Positions 23,327 through 33,056 of a stretch of 64,000 bases of DNA are shown one piece after another. The notes under the pieces were generated by a model. That model ran no database searches. It had not been told where the DNA came from and was given only the letters and a program-made list of their open reading frames with translations. The stretch is from Clostridiales bacterium (GTDB lineage Bacteria; Bacillota; Clostridia; Christensenellales; Aristaeellaceae), in NCBI GenBank assembly GCA_015056325.1, contig SVGL01000001.1:248001-312000 (forward strand). The letters run 5' to 3'. The stretch's first letter is position 1. Every line of letters starts with the position of its first letter. Both the position numbers and the translations under genes were made by a program.

Positions 23327-25510
23327 ATGCGCTACATTGGCCCGACTGAAGAAGTCAGGCAATCGTTTCATCAGGGCACGAACAGGCGCGCATACGAGAT
23401 GCTCGGCGCCCATCCTGTGGAGCAGGGCGGCAAGGAGTACTGGCATTTCGCGGTGTGGGCGCCCAACGCTCGTGCGGTTTCCCTGATCGGTGAGTTCAAT
23501 TACTGGAACCGTGAAGCGACCCCTATGATCAAGCAGCATGACGGCACTTGGGAGGTTCGCCTGCCCGCTGAGACCTTTGATGTCAGCAGCGACCCTGCCC
23601 GCTTCAATTATCCTGATGCAGCAGAGCGGCTGAAGACCTACAAGTATTGCGTCTGTGATTGCGACGGTAACTGGCATGACAAGTCCGACCCCTATGGATT
23701 TGCGATGCAGCTGCGCCCCAACACCGGTTCTAAGCTTTGCGACCTGACCAAGTACGAGTGGCATGACGCGGCGTGGATGGAGAAGCGCAGTACCCGTGAC
23801 ATGTTCCGCACGCCCATGAACATCTACGAGCTCCATCTGGGCTCCTGGAAGCGCCGCGCAGACGGTACGTTCATGTCCTACAGTGAGATCGCTGATGAGC
23901 TGATTCCTTACATCCTGGACATGAATTATACCCACGTGGAGTTCCTCCCGGTGATGGAGCATCCGCTGGATATGTCCTGGGGCTATCAGGTCAGCGGCTA
24001 TTATGCGGCGACATCCCGCTACGGCAAGCCCCATGAGCTGATGAACCTGATCGACCGTCTGCACCAGGCCGGCATCGGTGTGATCATCGACTGGGTCCCT
24101 GCCCATTTCCCCAAGGATGATTCTGGCCTGCGCCGCTTTGACGGCACGGCTTGCTACGAGCATCCCGATCCCCGCCGCGGCGATATGCCCCAGTGGGGTA
24201 CCCATGTGTTCGACTTCGCAAGGGGCGAGGTCAAGTCCTTCCTGATGTCCAATGCCTGCTTCTGGCTGGAGTGGTATCATGCGGACGGCCTGCGCGTTGA
24301 TGCAGTGTCCTCTATGCTCTACTATGACTTCTGCCGCGAGGAAGGGCAGTGGATCCCCAACCAGTACGGCGGTCATGAGAACCTGGACGCCATTGAGTTC
24401 CTCCGCAACCTGAACATCACCGTTGGCCGTGATTTCCCCGGGGCGATGATGATTGCTGAGGAGAGCCATGCGTTCCCCATGGTGACCAAACCGGTCTACC
24501 TGGGCGGTCTGGGTTTCCATTTCAAGTGGAACATGGGCTGGATGAACGACATGCTGGCCTACATCGAGAAGGATCCCATCTACCGCAAGTATCATCACAA
24601 CAAGCTGACCTTCTCGCTGATGTACGCCTTCAACGACAATTTCGTCCTGCCCTTCAGCCATGACGAGGTTGTGCATGGCAAGCATTCCATGCTGGATAAG
24701 CAGCCCGGCGACCTGTGGAAGAAATTCGCGGGCCTGCGCATGCTCTACGGCTACACCATGGCCCATCCCGGCAAGAAACTGCTGTTCATGGGTGGCGAGT
24801 TCGGCCACTTCATCGAGTGGAAGTACGACGACCAGCTGGACTGGTTCCTGCTGCAGTACGAACGGCACCCTGAGGTGCTGAAGTGCGTCCGTCGGCTGAA
24901 TGAGATCTACCGCAACAATCCCTGCTTCTACGAGATCGACGACAGCTGGGACGGCTTCCAGTGGATCCAGGCCAACGACAGCGACCATTCTATTGTGGCC
25001 TTTACCCGTACGGATAAGTCGGGCAAGTCGATCCTGGCGGTGACCAACTTCACCCCCACCTTCTACCCGGAATACCGCATCGGTCTGCCCTACGGCGGCA
25101 CGCTGACGGAGGTCTTCAACACTGACAGCGCGGAGTTTGGCGGCTCGAACCAGTTCAATGCCTGGCCTATCAAGGCTGAGGAAGTGCAGATGCAGGAATT
25201 CCCCTTCAGCTGCAACATCTGCGTGCCGCCGATGTCGACGGTGTACTTCCGCTATGACAAGGTGATTCCGGCGCAGCAGCCGAAGGAGACCAGCGTCATT
25301 GCTGCTACCGGCCATGCTGCGAAAGCGCCTGTGGTGATCGAGGTTCCCGTCGAGAAGCCCAAGCGCACCCGCAAGAAGGCAGAGGCCCCTGCGGAGGACG
25401 CACCGGCCGACAAGCCCAAGCGTACCCGCAAGAAGGCGGAGAACCCTGCAGAAGCAGCACCGGCCGAGAAGCCCAAGCGAACCCGCAAGAAGAAAGAGCC
25501 CACAAGCTAA
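23327..25510 (+). CDS. glgB: 1,4-alpha-glucan branching enzyme with basic repeat tail
   Basis: A 727-residue protein. Residues about 15-130 form a CBM48 domain, and the GH13 domain has DGLRVDAVSSMLY (nucleophile Asp), MMIAEESHAFP (acid/base Glu) and LPFSHDEVVHGK; a beta domain ends near residue 640. It makes alpha-1,6 branches in glycogen. The last about 80 residues are foreign to GlgB: a Pro/Ala linker with three copies of KPKRTRKK (677-684, 696-703, 715-722) at 19-residue spacing. ATG 23327 follows GAGGG and fits the family start; the track ORF begins earlier. First gene of glgBCDA. Confidence 0.95.
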   Translation: MRYIGPTEEVRQSFHQGTNRRAYEMLGAHPVEQGGKEYWHFAVWAPNARAVSLIGEFNYWNREATPMIKQHDGTWEVRLPAETFDVSSDPARFNYPDAAERLKTYKYCVCDCDGNWHDKSDPYGFAMQLRPNTGSKLCDLTKYEWHDAAWMEKRSTRDMFRTPMNIYELHLGSWKRRADGTFMSYSEIADELIPYILDMNYTHVEFLPVMEHPLDMSWGYQVSGYYAATSRYGKPHELMNLIDRLHQAGIGVIIDWVPAHFPKDDSGLRRFDGTACYEHPDPRRGDMPQWGTHVFDFARGEVKSFLMSNACFWLEWYHADGLRVDAVSSMLYYDFCREEGQWIPNQYGGHENLDAIEFLRNLNITVGRDFPGAMMIAEESHAFPMVTKPVYLGGLGFHFKWNMGWMNDMLAYIEKDPIYRKYHHNKLTFSLMYAFNDNFVLPFSHDEVVHGKHSMLDKQPGDLWKKFAGLRMLYGYTMAHPGKKLLFMGGEFGHFIEWKYDDQLDWFLLQYERHPEVLKCVRRLNEIYRNNPCFYEIDDSWDGFQWIQANDSDHSIVAFTRTDKSGKSILAVTNFTPTFYPEYRIGLPYGGTLTEVFNTDSAEFGGSNQFNAWPIKAEEVQMQEFPFSCNICVPPMSTVYFRYDKVIPAQQPKETSVIAATGHAAKAPVVIEVPVEKPKRTRKKAEAPAEDAPADKPKRTRKKAENPAEAAPAEKPKRTRKKKEPTS

Positions 25511-25616
25511 ATTCCTAATTCCCTTCGGTACATCCGCCCAAAAGGGCGATGCACATATATCAGGTCATCCAAGGTAACCCAATCCCTCAAGATAAAGGAT
25601 TAAGGAGCGTGTTCCC

Positions 25617-26798
25617 ATGAAGAAGAAGACTTGTGTCGCCATGCTGCTGGCTGGCGGCCAGGGCACCCGTCTGGGCGTCCTGACCAAGAAGGTTGCCAAG
25701 CCTGCCGTTCCCTATGGCGGCAAGTACCGCATCATCGACTTCCCGCTGTCCAACTGCACCAACAGCGGTATTGACACCGTGGGCGTGCTGACCCAGTTTA
25801 TGCCCCTGGAGCTGAATAGTTACATTGGCTCCGGCGCTCCGTGGGACCTTGACCTGTCCAACGGCGGCGTGTTCGTCCTGCCCCCCTACCAGACCGGCAA
25901 GACCGGCGACTGGTACCGCGGCACCGCCAACGCCATCTACCAGAACATGGCCTTCATCGAGCAGTACGATCCTGATTACGTGCTGATCCTGTCCGGCGAT
26001 CACATCTACAAGATGGATTACAACGCCATGCTGAACTACCACATTCAGAAGGGCGCTGACGCTACAATCGCCGTCCGTCCCGTGCCGTGGGAGGAAGCCA
26101 GCCGCTTCGGCATCATGAACACCGACGCCGAGGATAACATCGTCGAATTCGAAGAGAAGCCCAAGAACCCCAAGTCCAACAAGGCTTCCATGGGCATCTA
26201 CATCTTCACCTGGTCCAAGCTGCGCGCTTACCTGACCGCTGACGAGGCCGACAAGACCTCCTCCAACGACTTCGGCAAGAACATCATTCCTTCCATGCTG
26301 AACGACGACCAGAAGATGGTTGCCTACAACTTCGAAGGCTACTGGAAGGACGTGGGTACCATCGAGTCCCTGTGGGAAGCGAACATGGACCTGCTGGCAC
26401 AGCCCATGCCCATCGATCTGCATGACAAGAAGTGGCGCATCTACGCCAAGAACCCCGGTCTGCCCCCGCACTGCATCGCCAAGGGCGCTGTAGTGAAGGA
26501 CTCTCTGATCACCGAGGGCGGCGAGATCTTCGGTAAAGTCGAGCACTCCGTCGTGTTCGCCGGCGTTACCGTTGAGGAAGGCGCTTCCGTGATCGACGCT
26601 GTCGTCATGCCCGGCGCTGTCATCAAGCGCGGCGCTGTTGTCCGTCGCTGCATCATCGCTGAGAACGCTGTTGTCGGCGCTGGCGCGCTGGTGGGCGAGG
26701 AGACCGGCGATATCGCTGTGGTCGGCAACAATGTGCATCTGCCCGCGGGCGTGACCGTGAAGGCCGGCGTCCAGGTGGACGAAACCACCACCTTCTGA
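25617..26798 (+). CDS. glgC: glucose-1-phosphate adenylyltransferase catalytic subunit
   Basis: A 393-residue enzyme that makes ADP-glucose, the glycosyl donor for GlgA. It shows [34 protein letters not shown] (nucleotide loop), [12 protein letters not shown]-like [11 protein letters not shown], and [19 protein letters not shown] near the sugar site, then a left-handed beta-helix of hexapeptide repeats (about 285-390). Length matches Firmicutes GlgC. It lies 106 bases after glgB with its own AAGGAG and is followed by glgD, the usual regulatory partner in Firmicutes. Confidence 0.97.
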   Translation: MKKKTCVAMLLAGGQGTRLGVLTKKVAKPAVPYGGKYRIIDFPLSNCTNSGIDTVGVLTQFMPLELNSYIGSGAPWDLDLSNGGVFVLPPYQTGKTGDWYRGTANAIYQNMAFIEQYDPDYVLILSGDHIYKMDYNAMLNYHIQKGADATIAVRPVPWEEASRFGIMNTDAEDNIVEFEEKPKNPKSNKASMGIYIFTWSKLRAYLTADEADKTSSNDFGKNIIPSMLNDDQKMVAYNFEGYWKDVGTIESLWEANMDLLAQPMPIDLHDKKWRIYAKNPGLPPHCIAKGAVVKDSLITEGGEIFGKVEHSVVFAGVTVEEGASVIDAVVMPGAVIKRGAVVRRCIIAENAVVGAGALVGEETGDIAVVGNNVHLPAGVTVKAGVQVDETTTF

Positions 26799-26861
26799 TG
26801 CGTTACAGATCCTGAAAACTTCTGAATCTGCTTCTTTACAGCAGCGAAAGGATTGAATACA

Positions 26862-27983
26862 ATGAAGAACGTTATGGGTGTTATCTACACCGGCGAAAAC
26901 GACGCCCGCCTGCGCGAGCTTACGCTGATCCGCGCCATCGCCGCGCTGCCCGTGGCTGGCCGCTATCGCGTGATTGACTTCCTGGTGTCCTCCATGGTGA
27001 ACTCCGGCATGAAGAACGTCGGCGTCATCACTCAGAAGAACTACCACTCCCTGATGGACCATCTGGGCTCCGGCAAGGAATGGGATCTGCACGGCAAGAA
27101 GGACGGCCTGCACATTCTGCCTCCCTTCCTGACCCGCGAGAACATCGGCGTCTACTCCGGTACCCTGGACGCGCTGCGCTCCAATACCGACTATCTGATT
27201 CGCTCCAAGCAGGAGTATGTTGTTTTCTCCGGCAGCGAGATCATCTACAATGCCAAGCTGGACGAGATGGTCAAGTACCACAAGGAGACCGGTGCTGACG
27301 TGACCGTCATGTACACCCGCGATCCCGCCATGCAGCGCGACGAGCACGGCGTGTATCTGACCGTGGGCGAGAACGGCTCCGTGGAAGACGTGGAAGTCGA
27401 GCCCACCCATCCTTCCCTCGAGTGCACCTACATGGAAGTTGTCGTCATGAAGCGCGAGCTGCTCCGCTTCCTGGTGGATAAGGCTGTTGCCCATGGCCTG
27501 CATGACTTCCGCCGTGATATCCTGCTGCCCATGATCCAGGAAGGCAAGTCCACCGTCAATGCCTGGGAATACACCGGTCCCTGCTGGCGCCTGGATTCCG
27601 TGCAGAGCTTCTTCAAGTTCAACATGGACGTCCTGGAAGCTGATGTCCGTGCCAACCTGTTCGACAAGGAGCGTCCCGTTTACACCAAGGTCCGTGACGA
27701 CATGCCCACCCGCTACGGCGAGAATGCCAATGTCATCAACTCCCTGGTGGCTGACGGCTGCGTGATCGAAGGCACCGTTGAGAACTCCATCCTGGCCCGC
27801 GGCGTGTGCGTTGCTCCCGACGCCCATGTGAAGAACTGCATCGTCATGCAGGATGGCCAGATCCACTCCGGCGCCTACATCGAGAACTGCATCCTGGACA
27901 AGCAGGCGATCATCAAGCGCAACGCCCGCCTCATCGGCCCCGCTGCCTACCCGATCGTCATTGCCAAGAATGTTGTGATCTAA
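26862..27983 (+). CDS. glgD: ADP-glucose pyrophosphorylase regulatory-type subunit GlgD
   Basis: A 373-residue GlgC paralogue. The nucleotide loop is altered to GVIYTGENDARLRELTLIRAIAALPVAGRYRVIDFLVS, lacking the GGxGTRL motif, which marks GlgD, the non-catalytic partner that activates GlgC in Firmicutes. The C-terminal hexapeptide beta-helix is kept (VENSILARGVCVAPDAHVKNCIV). The track starts at TTG 26853; ATG 26862, with AAAGGA 9 bases upstream, fits better. A hairpin follows the gene before glgA. Confidence 0.95.
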   Translation: MKNVMGVIYTGENDARLRELTLIRAIAALPVAGRYRVIDFLVSSMVNSGMKNVGVITQKNYHSLMDHLGSGKEWDLHGKKDGLHILPPFLTRENIGVYSGTLDALRSNTDYLIRSKQEYVVFSGSEIIYNAKLDEMVKYHKETGADVTVMYTRDPAMQRDEHGVYLTVGENGSVEDVEVEPTHPSLECTYMEVVVMKRELLRFLVDKAVAHGLHDFRRDILLPMIQEGKSTVNAWEYTGPCWRLDSVQSFFKFNMDVLEADVRANLFDKERPVYTKVRDDMPTRYGENANVINSLVADGCVIEGTVENSILARGVCVAPDAHVKNCIVMQDGQIHSGAYIENCILDKQAIIKRNARLIGPAAYPIVIAKNVVI

Positions 27984-27995
27984 TAACAGTTGCAA

Positions 27996-28036
27996 GCCGC
28001 GCCAAAATGTGTTAAACTTTCTGGCGCGGCCTTTTG
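27996..28036 (+). terminator. terminator-like hairpin between glgD and glgA
   Basis: GCCGCGCCA pairs with TGGCGCGGC over a 17-base loop, followed by CTTTT, and the flanks TTGCAA also pair. It may lower glgA expression relative to glgBCD or protect the 3' end of the upstream message. Confidence 0.65.
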
Positions 28037-28083
28037 CAATGTTATGCCGCAAAACTCAAATTCAACTTGGAGGTTGAACCTAT

Positions 28084-29856
28084 ATGAAGATCCTGTTTAC
28101 TGCCAGCGAATGCGTCCCCTTTGTAAAGACCGGCGGTCTGGCGGACGTGGTGGGCGCGCTTGCTCCCGTGCTGGCCAAGGAAGGTCATGACGTTCGCGTC
28201 ATTATGCCCCTGTACGCGTCCATCCCTGAGAAGTGGACCAGCCAGATGACCCATGTGTGCGACTTTGAGGTCGAGCTGGGCTGGCGCCGTCAGTATTGCG
28301 GCATTGAGATGATCGAGCAGAATGGTGTGAAGTGGTACTTCATGGACAACAAGTTCTACTTCGGCCGTCCCTACATCTACGGCATGGGCGGCGACGAGTA
28401 CGAGCGCTTCGGCTTCTTCTGCCGTGCATCCCTGAACTGCCTGCCCATCATCGACTTCCAGCCTGACGTGATCCACGCCCACGACTGGCAGTCTGGTATG
28501 GTGCCCGCTCTGCTGCGCATCCAGTACGATCATCTGCCCTTCTTCTCCAACATCAAGACCATGTACACCATCCACAACCTGCAGTACCAGGGCGTATTTG
28601 GCATCAACCAGGTCAAGGAGATCCTGGGCCTGAGCGACAACAGCCTGTGGACCGATGATAAGCTGGAGTGCTACGGCTGCGCCAACTTCATGAAGGCCGC
28701 GCTGGTGTATGCTGACCTGATCACCACTGTCAGCCCCTCTTACTCCGAGGAAATCCAGACAGCCTACTACGGCGAGCGCCTGGACGGCCTGCTCCGTGCC
28801 CGCAAGCACCAGGTCTTTGGCGTTCTGAACGGCATCGACATGGTGGATTACGATCCCGCCATCGACAGCCGCATTGCTGCCACCTACTCTCTGGACAACA
28901 TGGAAGGCAAGGCCATCTGTAAGGCTGACCTGCAGGCAAAGCTTGGCCTGGAAGTCAATCCCAACGTGCCGATTATCGGCATGGTGGGCCGTCTGAGCAA
29001 CCAGAAGGGCCTGGACCTGGTGGACTACGTCATCGGCGACCTGCTCAAGCAGGACGTCCAGCTGGTCGTGCTGGGTATGGGCGAGAGCCGCTATGTCAAC
29101 CTGTTCTCCTGGGCTGAAGGCGAGTACAAGGGCAAGGTGGCCGCGCGCTTCGCGATGGATCACGCCCTGGCCCATCAGATTTATGCCGGCTGTGACATGT
29201 TCCTCATGCCCAGCCAGTTCGAGCCCTGCGGCCTGAGCCAGCTGATCGCCCTGCGCTATGGCACCATCCCGATCGTCCGCGAGACCGGCGGCCTGCGCGA
29301 CACCGTGCTGAGCTACAACGAGTACACCGGCGACGGCAACGGCTTCTCCTTCTTCAACTACAACGCCCACGACATGCTGCATGTCATCGAGCGCGCCTGC
29401 GACTACTACCACAACCACAAGGACGTGTGGGCCCTGCTGCAGCAGCGCGGCATGAGCGGCGACTACAGCTGGACCAACTCCGCTGGCAAGTACATGGATC
29501 TGTACAAGAGCCTGATGGTTGACGCTGTGGAAGTGGCCGCGGAAGCTCCCGCCGAGCCCAACCCTGTGGTGGTTGAGATCGTCGTGGAGGAAGCTCCCAA
29601 GCCCAAGAAGCCCCGCGCTCCCCGCAAGAAGAAGGTCGAAGAGGCCCCTGCTGAGGTGACTGAGGCTCCCGTTGAGAAGCCCAAGCGTACCCGTAAGAAG
29701 GCTGAGGCTGCTCCTGCGGAAGGTGCTGAGGCGCCCGCTGAGAAGCCCAAGCGCACCCGCAAGAAGGCTGAGGCTGCTCCTGTGGAAGGCGCAGAGGTGC
29801 CCGCTAAGCCTAAGCGCACCCGCTCCAAGAAGGCAGAAGAGCCCAAGGCTGAATAA
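28084..29856 (+). CDS. glgA: glycogen synthase with basic repeat tail
   Basis: A 590-residue GT5 enzyme that extends alpha-1,4-glucan from ADP-glucose. N-terminal KTGGLADVVGALAPVL binds the donor phosphates; GRLSNQKGLDLVDYV and PSQFEPCGLSQLIALRYGTIPIVRETGGLRDTV complete the GT-B site. The catalytic part ends near residue 480. The following 108 residues are absent from normal GlgA: an acidic/Pro/Ala linker with KPKKPRAPRKKK, two KPKRTRKK copies (532-539, 554-561) and KPKRTRSKK (575-583). The tail matches that of GlgB. Last gene of the glycogen unit. Confidence 0.96.
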   Translation: MKILFTASECVPFVKTGGLADVVGALAPVLAKEGHDVRVIMPLYASIPEKWTSQMTHVCDFEVELGWRRQYCGIEMIEQNGVKWYFMDNKFYFGRPYIYGMGGDEYERFGFFCRASLNCLPIIDFQPDVIHAHDWQSGMVPALLRIQYDHLPFFSNIKTMYTIHNLQYQGVFGINQVKEILGLSDNSLWTDDKLECYGCANFMKAALVYADLITTVSPSYSEEIQTAYYGERLDGLLRARKHQVFGVLNGIDMVDYDPAIDSRIAATYSLDNMEGKAICKADLQAKLGLEVNPNVPIIGMVGRLSNQKGLDLVDYVIGDLLKQDVQLVVLGMGESRYVNLFSWAEGEYKGKVAARFAMDHALAHQIYAGCDMFLMPSQFEPCGLSQLIALRYGTIPIVRETGGLRDTVLSYNEYTGDGNGFSFFNYNAHDMLHVIERACDYYHNHKDVWALLQQRGMSGDYSWTNSAGKYMDLYKSLMVDAVEVAAEAPAEPNPVVVEIVVEEAPKPKKPRAPRKKKVEEAPAEVTEAPVEKPKRTRKKAEAAPAEGAEAPAEKPKRTRKKAEAAPVEGAEVPAKPKRTRSKKAEEPKAE

Positions 29857-29867
29857 TTGATCCCTAT

Positions 29868-29900
29868 GCAGACGCTGCACTGCGCGGCGTCTGCTTTTTT
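29868..29900 (+). terminator. intrinsic terminator after glgA
   Basis: GCAGACG pairs with CGTCTGC and is followed by TTTTTT. The loop shares CTGCACTGCGCGG with the terminator of era. Confidence 0.93.
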
Positions 29901-29923
29901 GATGGGAATTGTTACAACTGGTC

Positions 29924-29952
29924 GTGACAGACAGGGAAGAATGTGATACAAT
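29924..29952 (+). promoter_or_regulatory. sigma-A promoter of the SpoIID/SH3 gene
   Basis: GTGACA and TACAAT are 17 bases apart, with the start codon 39 bases downstream of the -10. Confidence 0.65.
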
Positions 29953-29990
29953 AAACTGAATCATTCTAACCATGTGAAGGAGGAACGCTC

Positions 29991-32900
29991 ATGAACATCA
30001 AACGGCTGGCATGTGTATTGGCCGCCCTTGTCATGACTGCGCTTCTGTTTATTTCTGTTTCGGCTGAGTCCCTGGATGATGTGGTTGTTCTCAGCGCACC
30101 CCTGGTTCGCTCTTCTACCGCGAAGAACGGCATGGTGCGCGTGTGGCTCAAGGAGATGGGGGATCTCAGCCATCTGGATGTGACTGTCACCGGCAGCTAT
30201 TCCATCAACGGAAACACTGCTATGAAGATCAACGATGGTGAAACCATCGCCATTGATTTTAACAAATCCACCGGTGCGATCACATTTACCCTTCGCGGAA
30301 CGACCTACGCAGTCAGCGGCTTGGAAATGCGTCTGCGCCGCCATCAAGCGGATGGCGAAAGTGCCGTCTCCATTGCGCAGGCGTCGCGCCCCAGCAACTT
30401 TTATCCTGGTGATCTGCAGCTGCTGGCGGTGCAGAACAGCAATGGCACCTATCGGCTGTATCCCATTATGCATGTGTACCTGGAGTACTACCTGAAGGGT
30501 GTTGTTCCCAATGAGATGAGCGCCTCCTATCCCATTGAAGCGCTCAAGGCACAGGCTGTCGCTGCCCGTACCTACGTCCTGCGTGAGGTGGATGTGCGCG
30601 GTTCGTACAATTACGATGTGAGCGATACTTCTTCCTCGCAGGTATACAGGGGTCATTCTGCGACAGAAAACAATGCCACCAAGGCGGTGGATGAGACCAA
30701 GGGCATCGTTGCCATGAATGGCAGCGCGTTTACCGGCACCTACTATACTGCTTCCAACGGCGGACAGACTGAGTCGGTCAAAAATGCCTGGGGCAGTTCT
30801 GGATATTCTTACCTGAAGGTTAAGGATGATCCCTTTGATGCGTCCAATGCCTCCAGCAATCGTCGTCGGCTGACCATCTACAAGGATTTTGATCATGCCA
30901 GCCAAAATGCAACGCTTGCCAGCATTCTGACTGCAGCAGCACGCAAGCAGTGCGGTGCATCTGCGGTGATTGAGAGCATCGACAGCGTGATTCCGCATAC
31001 ACCCAAGTATGCAGCACCCAGCCGTCTCTACACCCGAATGGACTTTGGCGTGACGGTGCTCACCAATACGACGGTTCAGTATGCAACACTGTCCTTTGGT
31101 ATCTTTGAGGATCTGGAAACGCAGCTGGGCTTGAGCATCCAGAGCACCCAAAATGAGCTGTGGTCTGTGGAGACAGTGGCGGATGGCTATAAGATCACCG
31201 TCGGCCGTTGGGGTCATGGAATTGGCATGAGCCAGCGCGGCGCCCAGAAGATGGCCCAGATGGGATATACTTACGATCAGATTCTGGGGTTCTACTACGA
31301 AGGCTGCCAGCGTGTGCAGTATACCTTTACCCATACCATCCTGCCAGCAGGCGGCAGCGGCGACATCGTCAGCGCGGAGCCGCCGGCAGCAATCAGCCCT
31401 GCGGTACAGAATCAGGCTACGGTGACGCTGGCATCGGCGACGGATGCCATCCCGCTGCGCTATACTGCGTCCGAGAGCGGAGCCACATTGACTGGCGTGC
31501 CCAATGGCGCGGCAGTGACGGTGCTTGCTAAGGGGATGGACTGGTCGCTGGTCAGGTATGGACAGATCAATGGCTACCTGCCCACAGGTCTGCTGATCTT
31601 TACTGATACCCCGCCGACGACAACCAACCAGTCTGCAACCTATATCAGCCAGTGGGCGACCGTCACTGGCACCAATTCCCTCAACTTCCGTACGGGCCCT
31701 GGCTTTGACTATAACGTGCAGGCGTCCCTGTCTGAAGGTATGGTGCTGTGTGTGCTTGGCACGCAGGGCGAGTGGATCAAGGTGCAAAGCGGCGGCATGG
31801 TGGGCTACGTTTCCGTGGATTTCCTGACCATGCATAGAGCGTATCCCGAAGCCATCAGCAGTGATACTTCTGCCATGGTCAGTCTGGGTGCTGAGGATTT
31901 GTCCATCTCCTTGCTGTCTTCGCCATCCATGACCGCAACGCCCATTATGGATATTGCCCATGGTACCCAGGTCACCGTGCTGCACAATGATGGGTCCTGG
32001 TGCCGCGTGAAGGTGGCCGGTGTGGAGGGCTACCTGCTGACCAGCCAGCTTGATTTTGATGCGACTGGCGTGACGCCCACGGATGTTCCCGGCACCCAGG
32101 GATTGACCGCCATTGTCAACTCCGAAGCCAATACCCTGAACCTGCGCGAAGGTCCGTCCAAGAATTACAATGTGAAAGCACAGATCCCCAAGGGGACGTC
32201 CATTATCGTTACGGAGCGTGGAGACACTTGGTGCGCGGTGCGCTGGGGTGATCTGGATGGCTATGTAATGACCGAATACCTGCTGTTCCCGGATGATCCT
32301 ACCCAAACGCCCACTTCTGAACCTACCGACAGTCCTTCGCCTTCACCCACTGACGAACCGCTGCCTGACATTACCGGCGCACCGGAGGAATACAAGGCGT
32401 GGGTGATGGGGACGGTCAACTATGTCAATCTGCGTGTTTCGCCCAGCACGGGGGCGGAGGTGATTGCCCGCATTCCCAGCGGTGATGAAGTGGCTGTGAT
32501 CGAGGTGCTGGGCACTTTCACCCATGTTCGTCACGGTGTGGGCACAGGCTATGTACTGTCCAGGCATCTGACCTATACCAAGCCTATGGAATCCATCGGT
32601 GTGATGTATGTCAATACCGATGTGGATCCCCTGGCCCTGCGTGATGAGGCTGACCTGTATGACTCTACGGTGTTGGTGCGCATTCCCAGAGGCGAAAAGC
32701 TCATGCTCTATGGCCATGTGGGCGATTGGAGCCATGTGCAGTGGGGCGATTATGTTGGTTACTGCGCCACAGCTTATCTGAGCTGGAAGAAGCCGACTGA
32801 TTATGCGCCCGATGATACCCCCATCTATGACCCGACGATGGAACCTGTGGAAGGCTGGACTGTCCTGACCAACAACGATGGCATGGCCTTGGGGCTGCGC

Positions 32901-33056
32901 AAATGGTGCTCCATGGAAGCGCCTGAGCTGACCAGCATCCCCGCCGGCGCCTCGCCAAGGCTGCTGGAGATGGGTGATATCTGGTGCAAGATTACGTATG
33001 AAGGAGAAACAGGATATTGCTTGACGAACAAGCTGCTCTTCTTTGCCCCGAACTGA
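29991..33056 (+). CDS. secreted SpoIID/LytB-domain protein with seven SH3-like repeats
   Basis: A 1021-residue exported protein: signal peptide (1-25, ending SVSAES), an N-terminal beta region, a SpoIID/LytB domain (about 160-440) with YLKGVVPNEMSASYPIEALKAQAVAARTYVL and WGHGIGMSQRGAQKMA, then seven bacterial SH3-like modules, several with the NLR.GPS..Y.V signature (NFRTGPGFDYNV, NLREGPSKNYNV), and a Thr/Pro/Ser linker before module five. SpoIID is a lytic transglycosylase that trims denuded glycan; LytB-type homologues stimulate amidases. The long SH3 array suggests wall anchoring. No spoIIIA or spoIIR genes are near, so a vegetative wall role is as likely as sporulation. Confidence 0.9.
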   Translation: MNIKRLACVLAALVMTALLFISVSAESLDDVVVLSAPLVRSSTAKNGMVRVWLKEMGDLSHLDVTVTGSYSINGNTAMKINDGETIAIDFNKSTGAITFTLRGTTYAVSGLEMRLRRHQADGESAVSIAQASRPSNFYPGDLQLLAVQNSNGTYRLYPIMHVYLEYYLKGVVPNEMSASYPIEALKAQAVAARTYVLREVDVRGSYNYDVSDTSSSQVYRGHSATENNATKAVDETKGIVAMNGSAFTGTYYTASNGGQTESVKNAWGSSGYSYLKVKDDPFDASNASSNRRRLTIYKDFDHASQNATLASILTAAARKQCGASAVIESIDSVIPHTPKYAAPSRLYTRMDFGVTVLTNTTVQYATLSFGIFEDLETQLGLSIQSTQNELWSVETVADGYKITVGRWGHGIGMSQRGAQKMAQMGYTYDQILGFYYEGCQRVQYTFTHTILPAGGSGDIVSAEPPAAISPAVQNQATVTLASATDAIPLRYTASESGATLTGVPNGAAVTVLAKGMDWSLVRYGQINGYLPTGLLIFTDTPPTTTNQSATYISQWATVTGTNSLNFRTGPGFDYNVQASLSEGMVLCVLGTQGEWIKVQSGGMVGYVSVDFLTMHRAYPEAISSDTSAMVSLGAEDLSISLLSSPSMTATPIMDIAHGTQVTVLHNDGSWCRVKVAGVEGYLLTSQLDFDATGVTPTDVPGTQGLTAIVNSEANTLNLREGPSKNYNVKAQIPKGTSIIVTERGDTWCAVRWGDLDGYVMTEYLLFPDDPTQTPTSEPTDSPSPSPTDEPLPDITGAPEEYKAWVMGTVNYVNLRVSPSTGAEVIARIPSGDEVAVIEVLGTFTHVRHGVGTGYVLSRHLTYTKPMESIGVMYVNTDVDPLALRDEADLYDSTVLVRIPRGEKLMLYGHVGDWSHVQWGDYVGYCATAYLSWKKPTDYAPDDTPIYDPTMEPVEGWTVLTNNDGMALGLRKWCSMEAPELTSIPAGASPRLLEMGDIWCKITYEGETGYCLTNKLLFFAPN

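Noticed and set aside
23276-23350. 24-codon ORF overlapping the glgB start
   Set aside because: No ribosome binding site before its ATG, and it overlaps the conserved GlgB N-terminus.
25252-25505. minus-strand ORFs with repeated RVRLGFSAGA units
   Set aside because: They are the reverse complement of the KPKRTRKK tail of GlgB; a similar shadow lies opposite the GlgA tail.
25587-28052. 821-aa minus-strand ORF opposite glgC and glgD
   Set aside because: Antisense of highly biased GC-rich codons; both sense genes have full-length, motif-complete products.
28042-29973. 643-aa minus-strand ORF opposite glgA
   Set aside because: Same antisense effect; no ribosome binding site and no recognisable domain.
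29961-32306. 781-aa minus-strand ORF opposite the SpoIID/SH3 gene
   Set aside because: Shadow frame; the sense strand encodes a signal peptide, SpoIID domain and SH3 repeats.
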